64,000 nucleotides of DNA, from NCBI GenBank assembly GCA_963705495.1, contig CAVPJQ010000010.1, positions 1 to 64,000 on the forward strand, written 5' to 3'. This DNA comes from DATBVX01 sp963705495. Its GTDB lineage: Bacteria; Pseudomonadota; Gammaproteobacteria; Steroidobacterales; Steroidobacteraceae. This document shows, one piece after another, positions 62,946-64,000 of the stretch; position 1 is the stretch's first letter; each line of letters starts with the position of its first letter. The notes under the pieces are model-generated. The model was not told the origin of the DNA. It did no database searches and saw nothing but the letters and a program-made list of their open reading frames with translations. The translations under genes were made by a program, and so were the position numbers.

Positions 62946-63959
62946 ATGCAGTACCGACGTATCGCCACCGAAGAAGCCTGGGCGATTCCGGAGCAATTCG
63001 ACGCGTGGCGCGAACTGCTGAAGAAGAGCACCGACTACGACCCGGATCTGTTCCTCGCCAGGGCCCAGACCGACGGTGGGCTGCTGTCACGGCGCCTGCT
63101 CGATAGCGACGAGGAGCGGCTGCGGATCATGGATGAGGCGGGCGTCGACGTGCACTTGCTGGCGCTCACCTCGACGGGCGTGCAGGCCCTCGAAACGGAG
63201 CTCGCCGTTTCGATCGCAACGCTTGGTAACGATCGGCTGGCCGCAGCGATCGCGCGACATCCGACCCGCTACGCGGGACTCGCGACGATTGCACCGCAGG
63301 ATCCGAGACGAGCCGTGAAGGAGATGGAGCGTGCGATCAGGACGCTGAAGCTCAACGGCGTGATGATCAACTCGCACACCAACGGCGAGTATCTCGATGA
63401 GCTGAAGTTCTGGCCGATCCTCGAAGCTGCGGCGGGGCTGGGCGTGCCCATCTATATCCACCCGCGTTCGCCCTCGCCCGCGATGGCGCAGCCCTATCGC
63501 AAGTATCACCTCGAACATGCCATCTGGGGGTACGCCGTCGAGACGGGACTGCACGCGGTGCGCCTCATCATGAGCGGCGTGTTCGACAAGTACCCGACGC
63601 TCAAGATCGTCATCGGGCACATGGGTGAGAACATCCCGTACGCGCTCTATCGCATGGACTGGATGCACTCGCGTGCCCCGGTCGCGATGGACCGGCCGAA
63701 ACTCGCGCTCACGCCGAGCGAGTACTTCAAACGCAATTTCATGATCACGACCAGCGGCGTGAACTGGCATCCGGCGCTCAGGTTCTGCATCGAAGTGCTG
63801 GGCGCGGACAACATCATGTGGGCGGTCGACTATCCGTACCAGGAGACGCACGAGGCGGTGCGTTTCATGAACGAGGCGCCGATCTCGGACGAGGACAAGA
63901 AGAAGATCTTCCATCGCAATGCCGAGCGGGTATTCCGCATCCCCGCTGCTTCTCGCTAG
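62946..63959 (+). CDS. amidohydrolase-family (ACMSD-like) decarboxylase, LigW-like
   Basis: This 337-residue metal-dependent TIM barrel has YRRIATEEAWAIPEQ (metal Glu), ALTSTGVQAL, ATIAPQDPRRAVKEM, INSHTNGEYLDEL, IYIHPRSPS (metal His), IGHMGENIPYALYRMDWMH and MWAVDYPYQ (metal Asp). The chain of motifs matches my memory of 5-carboxyvanillate decarboxylase LigW and related aryl acid decarboxylases. ATG 62946 follows GAAGGAAGG. It ends the GST run. The last 41 bases of the window hold nothing recognisable. Confidence 0.87.
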   Translation: MQYRRIATEEAWAIPEQFDAWRELLKKSTDYDPDLFLARAQTDGGLLSRRLLDSDEERLRIMDEAGVDVHLLALTSTGVQALETELAVSIATLGNDRLAAAIARHPTRYAGLATIAPQDPRRAVKEMERAIRTLKLNGVMINSHTNGEYLDELKFWPILEAAAGLGVPIYIHPRSPSPAMAQPYRKYHLEHAIWGYAVETGLHAVRLIMSGVFDKYPTLKIVIGHMGENIPYALYRMDWMHSRAPVAMDRPKLALTPSEYFKRNFMITTSGVNWHPALRFCIEVLGADNIMWAVDYPYQETHEAVRFMNEAPISDEDKKKIFHRNAERVFRIPAASR

Positions 63960-64000
63960 ATCCTGATCCGGCAGACACGGATTGAGGCGCCACGCTCCTC

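Overview
The window reads as chromosomal DNA of a GC-rich gammaproteobacterium. The 16S rRNA has gammaproteobacterial signatures, and the order plsY-birA-coaX-SPOR gene plus the many aromatic or steroid-type oxidoreductases suggest the Steroidobacteraceae/Nevskiales neighbourhood. That placement is inferred by eye; no tree was built.

Layout. (1) 1-844: the 3' end of a TPR-like gene. (2) 865-6416: a complete rRNA operon with tandem promoters, boxA sites, 16S, tRNA-Ile, tRNA-Ala, 23S, 5S and a terminator. (3) 6565-14649: a PlpD-type patatin autotransporter, an ECF sigma factor with its RskA-like anti-sigma factor, a CtlX-like hydrolase, plsY, birA, coaX, a SPOR protein and tRNA-Thr. (4) 14659-24408: a GST gene behind a near-consensus LexA box, an MltF-like transglycosylase, PilZ and DUF2845 proteins, a threonine dehydratase, and a run of small envelope and lipoprotein genes including a Popeye-like cyclic-nucleotide-binding membrane protein. 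(5) 24463-63959: about 40 kb of catabolic genes.

The catabolic part is the most interesting. It holds four LigF-like (beta-etherase-type) glutathione transferases, one Nu/YfcG-like GST, two SDRs resembling LigD-type C-alpha dehydrogenases and a LigV/vanillin-type aldehyde dehydrogenase. It also holds a second aldehyde dehydrogenase, a GMC oxidoreductase, a type II PQQ quinohemoprotein alcohol dehydrogenase, an acetoacetyl-CoA-synthetase-like ligase and a LigW-like amidohydrolase/decarboxylase. A P450, an arylsulfatase, a MetE-like zinc thiol-alkyltransferase, a TonB receptor, an MFS carrier and a module of biotin carboxylase, BCCP and PEP-synthase N-terminal domain complete the set. My inference is a locus for lignin-derived or related aryl ethers and aryl ketones: uptake by the TonB receptor and MFS carrier, C-alpha oxidation, glutathione-dependent ether cleavage, side-chain oxidation to an aroylacetate, CoA activation, then ring processing. 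The family resemblances are recalled rather than aligned.

An important caveat concerns sequence quality. At least 16 genes, housekeeping-type ones included, carry one or more single-base frameshifts while both flanking reading frames stay well conserved. This looks like residual assembly indels rather than gene decay, so broken genes are annotated as one CDS with approximate breakpoints. A perfect 31-bp inverted repeat sits between the ligase and aldehyde dehydrogenase genes and looks like a small MITE- or REP-like insertion.
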